Of a DNA stretch of 64,000 nt, positions 63,936 to 64,000 are shown one piece after another. The DNA lies in contig NZ_QAAE01000008.1 of the NCBI RefSeq assembly GCF_003046585.1, positions 91,309 to 155,308 on the forward strand. Reading direction: 5' to 3'. The DNA is from Nitrosomonas aestuarii. Its GTDB lineage: Bacteria > Pseudomonadota > Gammaproteobacteria > Burkholderiales > Nitrosomonadaceae. Within the stretch, counting starts at the first letter, position 1; each line of letters begins with the position of its first letter. The position numbers and the translations under genes are program-made. The notes under the pieces are model-generated. The model searched no databases and was not told where the DNA came from. It saw nothing but the letters and a program-made list of their open reading frames with translations.

Positions 63936-64000
63936 TTACCGAGCGACTTTGTCATAATCACTTTAGCAAGTCGTGCCTCATTCCACAATTACTTTTTTAT

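Noticed and set aside
1..64000. tRNA, rRNA or CRISPR arrays
   Set aside because: I looked for TPsiC-loop-like GGTTCGA patterns and regular direct repeats and found none that could be supported; a tRNAscan or CRISPR search would settle it.

Overview
The window looks like a chromosomal stretch of a moderately AT-rich betaproteobacterium, most likely a Nitrosomonas-like ammonia oxidiser. This is inferred from gene order (alaA-hom-thrC, rpe-gph-trpE, a complete SUF operon behind IscR), from a copper-oxidase/cupredoxin pair and from a FecI/FecR/TonB-receptor iron locus. No amo, hao or rRNA gene is present to prove it, and I saw no tRNA, CRISPR array or intact insertion sequence.

Layout. 1-5.5 kb (minus strand) is one end of an extracellular contractile injection system (eCIS, the Afp/PVC/MAC family): cap (DUF4255), an unrecognised 286-residue protein, one sheath, two tube proteins, a 54-residue DUF5908 protein, a LysM baseplate protein and the start of a VgrG-like spike. 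The cluster runs off the left edge. 5.5-9.5 kb holds dacB (PBP4), a small lipoprotein candidate and sucCD on the same strand. 9.8-14.3 kb holds scattered single genes: a secreted alpha/beta hydrolase, an acylphosphatase-like protein, a DUF3047-like exported protein, a peroxiredoxin and a SpoIIAA-like protein. 14.4-21.7 kb has dgt, a fused aroK-aroB gene and an RND pump with its adaptor. 22.1-24.8 kb is a two-gene unit of a membrane-anchored multicopper oxidase and a His-rich membrane-anchored cupredoxin.

25.2-32.5 kb is an iron-sulfur operon, iscR-sufA-sufB-sufC-sufD-sufS-sufU-nfu, preceded by two tandem type-1 IscR boxes and a weaker Fur-like site. A gene-poor gap follows, holding an XRE regulator reading frame broken by two amber codons. 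33.8-37.9 kb is threonine/alanine metabolism. 38.1-40.4 kb holds an unusual multidomain LicD plus cytidylyltransferase protein, divergent from an RTX-repeat protein with a Fur box in between. 40.4-58.9 kb is mostly housekeeping: formyl-THF cyclo-ligase, mutY, AsmA, Rof, an OmpA lipoprotein, trpE, gph, rpe, apaG, a tetrapyrrole-methylase-like enzyme, gloA, rubredoxin, thiDE, hemL, cytochrome c4, SPOR protein, map, rph, rdgB, sppA, EVE protein and TauE/SafE exporter.

59.3-64 kb is accessory. A FecI sigma/FecR pair should serve a ferri-siderophore receptor, but that receptor is separated from it by an oppositely oriented arsR-arsI arsenic unit and is cut off after about 320 residues. Iron is a recurring theme: the SUF operon (IscR boxes), the RTX protein (Fur box) and FecIR. 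The least explained elements are the eCIS protein of unknown function, the oxidase/cupredoxin pair, the LicD-cytidylyltransferase protein with its neighbouring RTX gene, and the amber-interrupted regulator.
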